Assembly: GCA_026874595.1 (NCBI GenBank)
Contig: CM049307.1
Span: 32,103,862-32,167,861, forward strand
Reading direction: 5' to 3'
Length of the DNA: 64,000 nucleotides
Source of the DNA: Sipunculus nudus
Lineage: Eukaryota > Annelida > Sipuncula > Golfingiida > Sipunculidae
Positions 1 through 11,900 of this stretch are shown in pieces (position 1 is the stretch's first letter; every line of letters starts with the position of its first letter). The position numbers and the translations under genes are program-made. The notes beneath the pieces are model-generated. The model was not told where the DNA came from. It worked only from the letters and a program-made list of their open reading frames with translations, and did not search any database.

Positions 1-1059
1 TAGTGTTTCATACATCTTTACCTATAAACAAACACTCCCTATTACATACATCTCCTTGTTACTGACACCTCAATATTAAAGACATCACCCAGTAATAAAA
101 CTAAAGGTCCTGACTGTGTCTGTAATTATTTGGATGTAACAGTATACCTCTTTTACAGCACTTCTCTATGCATTCCTGTTTATTTATTCTCCATCCTATA
201 TCCCTCATTAAACAGGCCTGTGAACCACTGAGGCAGAACTGTTACTAGAGTGTGTCAAATGTTCTGGCAGCATGTACTCAGCTTCTAGCATGTCTATTTA
301 ATGATTCTTGTTTATGGGAACATATGCATACCCTCTGAATGCACTCAGGACAGCTATGGAGTATGGCACATATTACTTTGTATAATAATGTATTGTTTAA
401 AAATATGATAATAGTATATCATTATATGAATCCTGTACTATTTACAATGAAAAAGTTTTTATCCTGATAGTAATAAATTAGCTGTGGATATAAACTGACA
501 GCTGTGGTTATGTATAACAGAACTTTATATATTATGCCATCATTTATGTACGGATCCAGCAATTCAATAAAACCAGCTCTTGAAACTCACATGATGTATG
601 ATAGTATCTGCAAACCTGCCAGATTTGACTTACAGCCAGCTATGAAGCTACTTCATCTGTAGAATGTATGTGATTTCTGGCTTACTCTGGGTATATTTTA
701 ACGATGTGTAGTTAACTATTGCTGCAAAAAATTCTTAAATAACACTTCTGTGAATGACTGATGAGCTTGAGCCCACAGATAGAGAAACCTGATGAAACAC
801 TAACAATTAATTGTAGGTGATAGCAGGTGAACCGTTTGTCATTTACAAAGTCATCTGATTTGCCCCATGTCCTTGCTGGACTTGTTTGGATTATGGTAGA
901 TGCCATTTTTGCAAGCTTCTTGCATAATAAACACATGGATGTGAACAAAATGGACAACTTGTGCAACATGTTTACGTTAAAGATATATATATATTAGTTT
1001 AGGTAGTCCCTTCAATGAACAAGATGGCCATTGTCTCAGTTCAGTCCTTGTATATATAT
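1..1059. other. No gene seen
   Basis: AT-rich sequence with no supported exon, splice pair or recognised repeat. Short open frames on both strands look like chance. Confidence 0.5.
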
Positions 1060-1250
1060 TTTTGTATAATATGTGCATGTGGATACACATATGTATGTGT
1101 GTGTACAGGTGTGTATATATGTATATATGCATGTATGTGCATTTATGTATGTGTGTGTATGTGTGTATATGTATGTGTGTGTGTATATATATGTGCGGAT
1201 ATGATTGTGTATATAGCTGTATATGTACCATATGTATATCTTTACTTTTA
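1060..1250. repeat. Impure TG/TA microsatellite tract
   Basis: A run of alternating tg, ta and tatg units (for example tgtatgtgtgtgtac) covers about 190 bases. It produces several spurious open frames rich in Tyr, Val, Cys, His and Thr. It abuts the ATT-rich tail of the adjacent LINE and may have grown from it. Confidence 0.8.
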
Positions 1251-1404
1251 TATATACATTATAATAATAATAATTAGTTTTATATAGAGCCAATTCTCCT
1301 ATGGTCAGACTCACAGCACAATTTACACGCTCACACATATCCACATACAATTTCATGGAAATTTACTCCCTGTGCCTATCCCAAAAAAAACAAAATGATG
1401 CACA

Positions 1405-2627
1405 TCTAATACTTATAAAAGGAATTCCGTTCACGTTTGTTTGCGGTGTTCTCTAAAACCGCATTGTGTAAAATACTGTGCCATACATCATTTTTAAGGT
1501 TATTATGCCTGCAGTGGCATAGGCCATATGAGAATAAATAATTTTTAAGGTACATATAGTTTTGAGTGATTTTTCCTTTTTTACTGACTTGCACAGACGG
1601 AGCACAGCCGAACTGCCTTCGACAATGACAGGAACGCATGCATTGTGGTCTTTCAACCTCAAACACTGCTATTCTTCATATGAATAACGCTTGCTTTCAG
1701 TGAGAGATTTGAGCCTGTCGGCTCTTTGAATTGAACGAGGCTCTTACCCACGTGCGTGGTCGGTAAAAGAGAAAAACACATGTTTCTCACTTCATGAAAT
1801 GGAGAGTTCAACCCAGGAGGAATAATGACAAAACTTATTCAAGGTCCCAATTTCAAGAACAGGCGTGGGGTGGGGTGGAATGGGATGGGGCAGAGTGGTG
1901 TCTGGCCTCAAAATATGTCTGATACGACGAAAAAAAAAAGTTGCGGCAGTTGAAAATGAATACAGACCCTCTGCATGGAGTCCCATCGGGTCCGCTTCTG
2001 CTACTTACGAGGTATGCATATTTCTGTTTCTTTCTTCAGGAACAGTTTCCTTGCTACATACATTTAATAAATCTTTCATGTGTTACTCACATCAACCTAA
2101 TCTTTATACATCCAACGATAGAATCCAGTCAAATATCATCAAAAACCTGAATGCCCTGGCGTCTCATTACGGTTCGCAATGTAAACACCACCACTAACCA
2201 GGTCTTCAGGGTAAACATACAGGGGTATAAATTTCTTGACACGAGGAAAGCCCAACAAATTAAATGTTAAAAATATTGGAGCGACAGCAGGATCATTAAC
2301 ACACTGTCTCTACCAGGTTATCAGTTTATACGGACGGACGGTATGTTAAGGATTCATGTAATTTAAAAGTAAATTGCAAAATTAAGGTACAAGCAGTTGG
2401 ACATAGAAACATTTCTGTTCACAGAAGTGTTGTGCCTCAGAGAGGCGCGTGAGTTATTCTGCAGCCGTGCCAAAATGTTTATACATATCTTATGGAGAGA
2501 GTTTCCTGCTGAAAACCTATATTTTCTGTTAACTTTAAGAATAAAAAAATAGGTAACATTTCACATCTCAGTTAATAAATCTCCCCAACACCGGTAATAA
2601 GCCCGGTATACCGGGTCTTTCAGCTAG
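1405..2627 (+). mobile_element. Non-autonomous Helitron, copy 1
   Basis: The element starts with TCTAATACTTATAAAAGG and ends with CTAG. A perfect 14-base palindrome (CCCGGTATACCGGG, 2602-2615) lies 8 bases before the final CTAG. TC start, near-terminal hairpin, CTRR end and insertion between host A (1404) and T (2628) are the Helitron hallmarks. A second, shorter copy with the same ends lies at 43349-44222. No Rep/helicase frame is present, so it would need an autonomous partner. Inside are a G-rich stretch (1865-1893) and a block near 2340-2470 shared with copy 2. Confidence 0.88.
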
Positions 2628-2995
2628 TTAATTACTAAAATTACCAAAAGCTTGCTGAAAGAGATACATTTTTAAATTAATATTAAATGATAAAAGAGTT
2701 GGAGATATTCTAAGTGTAATGAGAAGTGAATTCCAAACTTCTGGGGCTATGAAACGGAAGAAGTGATCACCGACTTTCATATTACATGTTGGTACTTTAA
2801 GAAGATTATTGCCAGCCAAGCGCAGCGTATACAGAGGCAGATAAGTTATTATTTTTTCAGTCAAATATGATGGAAGTGAGTCATCATAATGGCAGTAAAC
2901 AAAAACAGCAATTTTGTTTGTATGCGGTACTTGACAGGAAGCCAATAGAGCTGTTTGAGCAGCAGCATGACGTGGTCAGTCTTGCGCTTCTTAAG
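2628..2995 (-). pseudogene. LINE reverse transcriptase C-terminal remnant
   Basis: Two overlapping minus-strand frames carry the conserved tail of CR1/L2-like reverse transcriptases. One reads DHVMLLLKQLYWLPVKYRI (the usual 'L.WLPV..RI..K' block, about 2977-2921). The other reads LPSYLTEKI, then APEVWNSL and a Phe/Leu-rich end, stopping at 2628-2630. The change of frame near 2880-2920 shows decay by an indel. Only about 120 residues of a protein that would normally exceed 900 remain. The stop codon touches the Helitron end. Confidence 0.75.
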
Positions 2996-3409
2996 TGTAT
3001 CATGTATGTGTGTCAACATGTATTGGTATATATATGAATTGTTTATACCCAGTGAAATATTATGTATCATGTAAGGTTTTACAAGCAATAAGTATCCGAT
3101 CATACATGGCAGTTGCGAGGCAATTCACACAAATATTTCACTTTCATACAAGTACCATGACTCTGCATTAAAACATTGTGAATCTGTCGATCTATCTATA
3201 TGTCAGATATTCGAATGGACACATTTAATACAATGTGCACCACCAATAGGGACCTAGCATACTAATGCTTGAGTATTATGAAAACTAACAAAGTATTCAC
3301 ACAAGCCATCTTTTAGCACATAATAAAAAGTTATGATCAGTCATGTTAATAAGGCATGTTAATGGAATATGGTTATGATCCACATGTTACTTCATTACTT
3401 TTATTTAAA

Positions 3410-3870
3410 GGGGCCCAATCACCTATCAGTACTTTATAAACTAAAGGTAATCTCTTGGGAGCTTTCATAAAAAATAGGCCAGATAGTGTAGATATGGCCA
3501 CACACAGGCTGCAAATCTTGTTTATATCAACCTGTTTATAATATGTGGAAGCCCGCTAAAATAATTAAAACAAATTCAACTAGTGCATCTGGCAACAAGT
3601 CCGATAAACCTAATCTTTGCAAATGGCGTTTTGTAACAAGTGACCTTTCTACCTCTGCCTAAATGCAACCTACCACCTAAGGTTACATGTTTTTCCCATT
3701 TGTAAACATTGCTTTGTTTACAAACATGTTGTTGATAATCAAGTTCATACAAACTTCACAAAGGCATTATAAGAACTTTTAACAACCAAAATTGCCCTCA
3801 GATCATTAAAAATAGACAGAGGAAGCCAGATATCACATAAATTCTTTTTCAAAAGGCAAAAGAATGGGCA
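3410..3870 (+). repeat. Diverged dispersed repeat (partner near 60.9-61.3 kb)
   Basis: Blocks appear in the same order and strand as in 60890-61330: an 'aatggcgttttg..aacaagtgacctttc' block, then 'gcaacct' with 'ggttacat', and lower similarity beyond. Both stretches are non-coding. The class of repeat is unknown; family ends were not found. Confidence 0.5.
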
Positions 3871-4788
3871 CCTTTAATGACATCACACAAATATCACATT
3901 TTTTATGTTTGCCATCTAATTTAAAGTTATACCATATTACATTTTTTATTAAAGTATTTTTTTAGTTACATCATATAATTATATAATATTAAAATATATA
4001 ACATATATTTAAGATACTTATGGGGAGTAACATAAACTATTATGGGAAATAGAAATTCATTAGGCAAGTAATTAGATCAATGAAAGGTCATTCTCAAACA
4101 TTCCTTTCCAGACTGGTACAAAAACATGTTATCATAAGATAGGCATCTACAGATATAATGAAGTATATTTGTTGTAAAAACCTTTAGTTTTAATTAAGGA
4201 TAACCTGGTTGTGTAAACATATAGATAAGCACAGAAACACAGTGGTAACTATTATCCCCTTATGATGATTATTCTACTAATTAATTCTGCCTATTAATTT
4301 TGTCTGCTATAAGAGAAAAAATGAATACAAGTGAATATGCTGGCGTTGGTTTTGCAACCGACTTGCTCTCTTTCTCCGGTGTAAACTTTCTTTATATCCT
4401 TCACAAAATATATGCTGGGACTTATTTAATAAATACAAATAAATTGCAAATCAACTTGCTTATAATGATTAAAACAGAAGTTGTTGCCCTTAACTGTGCC
4501 ATACATAAATATTACAATGAGACTAAAATGTCAAGAGGTAAACAACTGATAAATAACAACAGATCTTTGATCATATCTCTCTGTTAAAGATAGACATTAT
4601 AAATACTTCCAGATCTTTCATAATTTATGTAAGAAATTATCATCTGTTTAATGTTACCTTAAGTCCTCACTGAAATATCAATATTTTGCCTATATATAAA
4701 AATCACAGAACACTGCCTTATACTTGTCAGTCTAGCTTGTAATTGATATATTTTCCATACTGATTATTACTAAACTGGAATTGTACCT

Positions 4789-4970
4789 ACCAATTTATCC
4801 AGCTTGCAAAAAGATCATTAGATGTATGGCTGCTGTCAGCTTGATATTCTTAAAATCCAACTGGAAAAACTGACAATACCAATTCATCCAGCTTGCAAAA
4901 AAGTCATTATAGATATGAGGGTGCTGACAGCCTGATATTTTTTAAAATCCAGCTGAAAAAAATTGACAAT
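4789..4970 (+). repeat. Two-unit 89-bp tandem duplication
   Basis: The block beginning ccaattyatccagcttgcaaaaa occurs twice with the second copy shifted by 89 bases (4802 versus 4891). Both continue into 'gatatt..ttaaaatccarctg'. The two copies differ at several bases, so the duplication is not recent. Confidence 0.75.
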
Positions 4971-5164
4971 GTTATAAGGATTTTCCAGTCAAATTTTATC
5001 CAAATAGTAAAATCTGTAGAGGCATGCAAATGTCCATGACAAACCAAAATATATCAGTGGATTTTCCTTTCTTTCTTACATCATTCATGCTGACAACAGA
5101 AGTCCATAAGAGAAACCAAAAGTGACAAAAATAGCCAGAAAAATCTGGTAATCTGCATTCAAAA

Positions 5165-5570
5165 TTAGCCCCTTCACACACAAAAATGTTTCCAAACCAA
5201 ATTTGGCCAAATCAGTTTCACTCCATGTTATGCATTCACATGACCATTTAGCACCAATGTATGAGGTGTACATTTCAGATGTGGAACCATGTAACAACAT
5301 GCTGACACTAGCATTGCGCTTGAGCTGTGACCAAGTTGCTGCTTAAAAACTGGGTCTAAACCATTCTAGAGTGTTCACATGACTCTTTAGCAAAGCAGAT
5401 AAAATGATTCACATTCAAAACAATTCGAAACCACCTCCTGACCATGATCCAAAATGCTTTGGCCAAAACAGTTTGGAAACCATTTGGATTGCCATGTGAA
5501 CACTCCTATGAGAACTGCACAATTCAAAACAGTTTGAAACCGGTTTGCATTTGCCAAGTGAAAGGGGTAA
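5165..5570. mobile_element. MITE-like element with imperfect terminal inverted repeats
   Basis: The ends are TTAGCCCCTTCACAC and, inverted, TTACCCCTTTCACTTGGC. The interior repeats short motifs such as gtttgaaaccg and cacatgac in both orientations, a pattern common in small non-autonomous DNA transposons. No transposase frame is present. A target duplication is not clear: the flanks read TTA and TAA, so the superfamily is left open. Confidence 0.6.
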
Positions 5571-5841
5571 TCGATAGGTTTGCTGACATGCTCTAGCCTG
5601 CAAGGCTAGAACATTAGTTGCAGATATTTCTGGCCAATAAAATAAAATCACATGGCATAAAAATTGTTAGATGTGAGGCTGGCTTAACAGACAAAGTTCC
5701 TGCATGGCAAGATCACAAAATGAAAGCATCAGAAACACTTAAACAGGAAAGTACTGCAAAAAAATTCAACCTCAGATTATGCAGCTGATTATTAGACATA
5801 TGTTCAGGGGTTTAAAGCTTCAACTACAATATAAGCATTGT

Positions 5842-5927
5842 CTAGCGGCTTATTTCAGAAGTGTAGGTCACATGTTCCAACCTTTTCCTTCGATCCTCAA
5901 ACTTAGCATCTTCCTCAACATTTATGA
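5842..5927 (-). CDS. Gene 1, terminal coding exon
   Basis: After a stretch with TTTTTT and the acceptor ATAAAAG, the frame reads INVEEDAKFEDRRKRLEHV and ends TSEISR-stop. The exon starts with two bases that complete a codon, matching the single base left by exon 6813-6646. Its charged, non-repetitive composition differs from nearby non-coding frames. The acceptor has a moderate pyrimidine tract. No clear polyadenylation signal was assigned. Confidence 0.55.
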
Positions 5928-8900
5928 CTTTTATGACCCATATAAAAAATTCAGAACTTGATTTAAATATTTAGTAACTCTGGGTTGGCTATTCATGTCC
6001 ACTTATTTTTGCAAATGATTACAAAGAAAGTTATGTTTAATATTTTTTTCCTTTACCGCTGTTTGTATATAAACTTCCATGTTCTAGACTGATGAAAGTG
6101 AAGTCAGCACTTGAGTCAGTTACAGGTCTCCAAAAATCTGGCCCACACTTCCATGTTCAGTTTGATTCTGATTTGACTATGAAATGAGAACTCTTGAAAT
6201 AAATACCAAGTCTATCAGGTTCAAGCATTTTATGACTTTTTCATTATTTGAGCATTCGTCTAAAATTCTAAGTACAAAAATGTCATATATAATGATATTT
6301 TACACATAAATTTTTGTATAAACACTGTGTAATTTGGCAAATTTAATCCTTATTCAACAACAGTGATATCTTTGCCAACAGGACAAAGGCAATTCTTATT
6401 AGGTTACACCTGCACACATTCTCCCTGTTAAGAAATGTATTTTGTCCAAATACTGATGAATAAAGACTGTCACAATTGCTCCATCTAATAAAAGATGTTA
6501 AGGCTCCTATGAACATAATATATTTAGGTGATTCAGATAACCTCCAACATTTTGGGGTTTTAAATTGGGTGTTTCATTTATTCCCTCTTTGAGACATAAA
6601 AATGTAAAGCATAAAAATGTAAATAACCATGCATCTTTTACTTACAGAAATCTTGTGCTGATTTCATATCTGTGAAATATTCTCCCACTTTGTTAAGTAA
6701 TCCAGTGAGATACAAGAAGCCTTCATTCCAATACACATGCAGTGTTATTTGTCACAGTCAGAAGATTCAGGATGAAATATTTGGTCTGAACAACTTCCTC
6801 TAAATGCACAAAGCTAATAAAACTAAAAATAAAGCATTTGTGTTTAAATAACACAGAGGTTCTCTGACTACCTTCTAAATATTGTCACACTGTACTATGG
6901 TCCAGTTCACATGAAAGGTAATTCCACATACCATACTGCAGTTTACCATATATGGCAAAAGACCTATAGGAGACACTAAAAACCTGACAAACCAGGAAAC
7001 ATATAAGTAGCAATACAAACTTCTTTCTGTCATGTCACATATTGTGATCATACTTTCAAGGTCCAAAGGTTACAATCAACTCGAATGTCAAACACATTAA
7101 AGTCACATTATGTAAAGCCCAGCTACTGTTTTTTTTCAACCATACTAGATACACTCAAAGTGTCAGATTTTTTTTTATAACAAAGAAAACATACATACAT
7201 ATATACACAATAACATATAAAAACAGACAATATATAACAAAGTGACATGAACATTCACAAACATGAAGAAAATCTTTAATCACCATGCAAATAATTTTTA
7301 ACATACTTATAATATAATGAAAAATGCATGATATTAAGTAAATTGTATAAAGAATGTGTCAGTAGGTATGTAACATATGGCAGACATCAATAAAATAAAC
7401 TAAATCTGACCACAACGGTCAGTTCACATGCAAAATTCAAAGTATTATTAATTTTTTATTTTATTTTCTGAACCCACAATCATTTTTAGTCTGGTCCTGA
7501 TGGTTCCATGTTTTGAAGTTTTCCTTTAGAAATTGCCACCTGTTTTTGTCAGAGTAATAATTCTTAATCAGTTTAACTGCACTGTTAATTGACAACAGTT
7601 TTTTGCATTTTGTAATATATATATAATACTTTACAAGCAATATAACTTTATCCAGCAACTGATCTGTACTTAAATTAAGAAGTATCACTGTATGAGAAAG
7701 GGTGTTTGGAAGATCCAAATTCTTTAACCATTTACATACATCATGCCATAAATGTTTCACAAAACTACAGTCATGAAAAATGTGTAACAGTGTCTCCTTC
7801 TCTTTTTTACAAAAGGAACAGTACTCGTTCTCTTTAATACCAGCTTTTACCAGAAATGGATTTAATGCAAGAATTCTATGTAATATCTTAAATTGAAAGT
7901 ATCGAAGTTTTGTTGATATTGTTATTGAATATATGTTTTTAAAAGCCTTGAGTACTCTATCTTTATCACAATCCACAATATCTTGATGCCATAATAAAAT
8001 ACTATTTTCTGGGTGTAGATATCTCCTTTCTATAAGTTTTATATAGTGCCAGATTTTTTATTTACCTTACTTGTCACTGTAATTATCTATTGATTCCTTG
8101 AACAACAAGTGACCCAAGGGTCATGATGCTCAGCTGACTAGGAAGACATTCACAAAAGGAATTTTATCATCTGAATACCAAATTTTGAAGGTGGTATCCC
8201 AATTCAATTGAAGCAAAGCTCAGAGGATATGGGTAACAGAGACCTTATTTAAGGTTTCCAATGAGATTTTCCATTGACCTCCCTGGATGTCAAGTAAAAA
8301 GTTTCTAGGTCCAATAGTTACAATTAGTGCCCTGTTAACAGAAGACTGCATCATTGAAGGTCCCAAATAGTAAAAATGAAAATAAACAAGGGACCTATGG
8401 GTCACAGCGCTCAGCTGATATATATGATAAAAAAATATGATTTAGAAATGAGGCACATGCTGCTTTAACATGGTAATAAAAATAAGCTGTATTATGAGTT
8501 GTTGTTGTTGTTTAGCTTATGTATGATTTTGATAGTACCTTTGGAGACAGGAAAGAGGATTAATTTCATTTATTTCTTTAACAAATTGAGTGGGATTGTC
8601 ACACAGATTTTGACTTGGTCATATAACTTATAAGCAGAACATATAATATAAGAGTTTAACTATTTATTAAAAAAATTACAAATATTGTCCCAAATATAAT
8701 TTATATTAAAAATAATAAGAGAATCATATGATTTTTTAAAATAAAATATAACTGAAATGATTATTAAAATAATATTAAAGAATATATTCATGAATGCATT
8801 CATTAATACATTTTGTAAGTATTTGCACTGGTATTCATACACTTTCATTTTTACCTGAATTCCCATTCTTATGAAAGAAATTTTATAATGGAGTACATAT

Positions 8901-11900
8901 TCATATTCGTGTTTAAATACAATTGCAAAGTATTCGCACCATGTCTGGTATTTATTCAGTTTTCACCAAACAATGATGTTGAGAATCCAGAATAAACAAA
9001 ATTCACACATTTAAATAATGATCATAAATAACAGGTTTTATGGCTTTTATTTATATTTAAAAAAATGTAATATATGCATTTTGGATTAATTTCACATCAT
9101 TGTATACACTAGACACAGTAGGAATCTAGATTAATATTATCAACTGTATCTTTGTCTATCATTAATTTCCTTCATATGATCCCTAATGATTAGTAATGAA
9201 TAATATGTTTCATTTTTTATCATTAAAATTGAACTGAAAAATACCATAGGTGACTGCATGGTGTTATTTGGAATACATGACATTCTATCCATCGATACAA
9301 GATTCTTATATCATCGGTAACTGCAAGTTAATTTCCTGTTATTATCAACTAACAAATTCCTTTTCTATTTTTCTTTAATTTGTTATTAAAAATCAATGAA
9401 AATTTATTAATTTATTGTTTATTGTTATGTTGTTGGTTAAAACTACTAGATGAGTTGGGTTGGACACCTGGATCAACTGTGGCTGGCCATTATATAATTA
9501 GCTGCCTGGGGGCCCCAGTTAATGCCTCGCCTCAAGCATGCATAATTTGCTGAAAGTTCAACAAGGTCAACATACAGGTGACTCAAGAGGTGCTACAGAG
9601 AGCCAAGGTCTGACATGGTCTCATAATAACATTAATAAAAGCTACAATTTTTGGCCAATTTCTTTCAGCTTTTCAAACTAAAAAGCTGAAATCTTTATGT
9701 GTGCATGATATGAAAATTATATCAACAGTGCTCACAGGAAACAAACATGCCAACGTCGAAGTTGGGCAAAATTTAAGGTACTAATTTTATATTTATACTA
9801 ATAACTTATAAAATTTGAAAAATTCAGAATTAATTTTGGGTATTCAATTGAATCTTGATTAAATAATGTTACATCCCTGACAAAAAATCTCTAGCTTCAG
9901 CAATCCTCTTGTTAAGGGAGTAAATATATTTCTTGCTTTTTAAAAAGTGCATTATGTTTGGGCCCATAACTTAAAACAATTACGCAATACTGACATCATT
10001 TCTGGCATGTGCATAGAGAATATATAGAAAAATATGTATATTATATATGATTAAAGTCAGATCAGTGGTTTTGATATTAGGCAGTCTTGAAGTGTAACAA
10101 TGGGTTTTTCATGGAAAAATGAAGTTTTTCATTAATATCTCGAAGGTATTAAGTCCTAGTGACCAAATTCTTGACATGGTAGGGGATTTTTGAGACATCT
10201 AATTGGATGCCAAATTTTAGGAACTGAGAGCTGAAGCTGGGGAGCTGAGCACTTGCAAACTGCATGACACTAGCTTGATGTTAACAATACGTTACATGGT
10301 GCTTGAAAACTTGAATAAAATCTACAGTTTTTGATCAACTGGTTTCAAATTGTTGGTGTTTACAGACAAAATGCTAAAAAAAAACATGCTGTGAAAATTA
10401 AATCCACAGTACTTACAGGAAAAAAACGTGCCATGGTCAAAGTTGGGCAAAATTTAAGGTACCAATTTTTTATTTTTGTTAATATTTTAGAAAAATTTAA
10501 AAGATTTTGATCTAATTTTGGGTATACAATTTAATTTTGATTAATTAAAGTTATATTACTGGAAAAAAAGTTTATAGCTTTAACATATTTTGTGTTAAGT
10601 GATCAAATACCTTTCCTGATTTTTTACACAATGCATTATGTTTGGGCCCATAACTTTTTAAATTTATACAATACAGACATAATTTCTGGCATGTACATAG
10701 GAACTATATAGAGATATAATTATGGTAAATATGAGGAAAAACAGATGAGTGGTTTTGATATTAGGCAGTCCTGAAGTGTAAAAATAGGTTTTTAATAAAA
10801 AATTGAGGTTTTTCCTTAATTTCTCAAAGGAACGAAGTCGCAAAGACCCAGTTTTCGGCTTGGTAGGAGATCTTGGGGACATCTAACATTATGCCGAATT
10901 TTGGATTCCTAGGTCTTACGGTTTTAAAACGTGCCTACGGACGGACGGACAGACGGACAATGGACCACGACTATAGCTCAGATGACTTATAGTCAGCTGA
11001 GCTAAAAATGTGTAAAAATTTGAAAAAAACGGTGGCACCACCAGTCTGCAGCAACTGATGAATCCCTCCATGATGAATATGCATGCAAAGAATCATGGTG
11101 ATCAATGTATTAGTTGTTCAGATACTGGAGCTTTTGTATCAAATTTTTAGTAATTCTGGTAACTAGTTCTAGCTTTCAGTCAGCTGAGCTAATAAAGACC
11201 ATTCAATTTGAAGTCCTGAAATTTTAATGTGTGATACAAGTGCTTGAAAGGTAAAGAATTTTTCAAACATTTAAAAAGTCACAAAAAGTCATTGCATCTT
11301 ACTTTCTTATTTTTTTTAATTCATTCAATCTATTGTACTTATTCATCCTATAACCAGATAGAGTATATGTTCTTTTTAAAATATACATAAGTCTCAGCAG
11401 CCAGCATTGGAAAAGTCTACAATCAACTAAAGTTTATGAAACAAAATACTTCCTTTTTTTTGATAATATCACCTGGTTTTGCAGTAAAAAGAACTTCTTT
11501 TCACATACAGTAATAGTTTGCTGAGAAGACCACCTGCAGAACAAGCCAGAGTGGTTGTGTTACAGCTTGGTGGTTATGTAAGTGGGAGATTTCTATGATT
11601 TACATTTATCCGGGATAAAATAAAGTCTTCTCTGCATTGGTGGTCATGAAAGAGGGGTGGTCATCACCCAATATGTCACTGTATTAAGTCACTGCACAGT
11701 GATAATGAAAAAATCAGGTGAAATCAAGTGAGATTTGAGATACAGTTGACTAAAGTTCTTCTTCAGCTAAGGTGGAAAAAGTTCAGAGCATTATTTATGG
11801 AAGCAGATCTGTTGCTGCTGGATTCTGACACAAATGTATTTGCCAGGTCAGGTTATATCGAATGAGAGCGCCATCGGAGAATGACATATAGTCAGAGAAC

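Larger units (their letters stand above)
1256..2995 (-). mobile_element. 5'-truncated CR1/L2-like LINE, split by a Helitron
   Basis: Read on the minus strand, this is the 3' end of a non-LTR retrotransposon. A decayed reverse transcriptase C-terminus (2995-2628) is followed, across the inserted Helitron at 1405-2627, by a 3' untranslated region (1404 to about 1256). That region ends in a GGCTCTATATAAA-type motif and an ATT microsatellite, typical of CR1/L2-group LINE tails in marine invertebrates. Removing the Helitron joins the stop codon directly to the 3' UTR, so the LINE landed first. Most of the element (ORF1, endonuclease, RT core) is missing, as expected of a 5'-truncated insertion. 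Family placement is by motif recognition only. Confidence 0.75.
2996..5164. other. Intergenic or intronic DNA with repeat remnants
   Basis: No supported exon. It contains a diverged copy of a repeat shared with 60890-61330 and a two-unit tandem duplication at 4789-4970, listed separately. The rest is AT-rich and unassigned. Confidence 0.5.
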
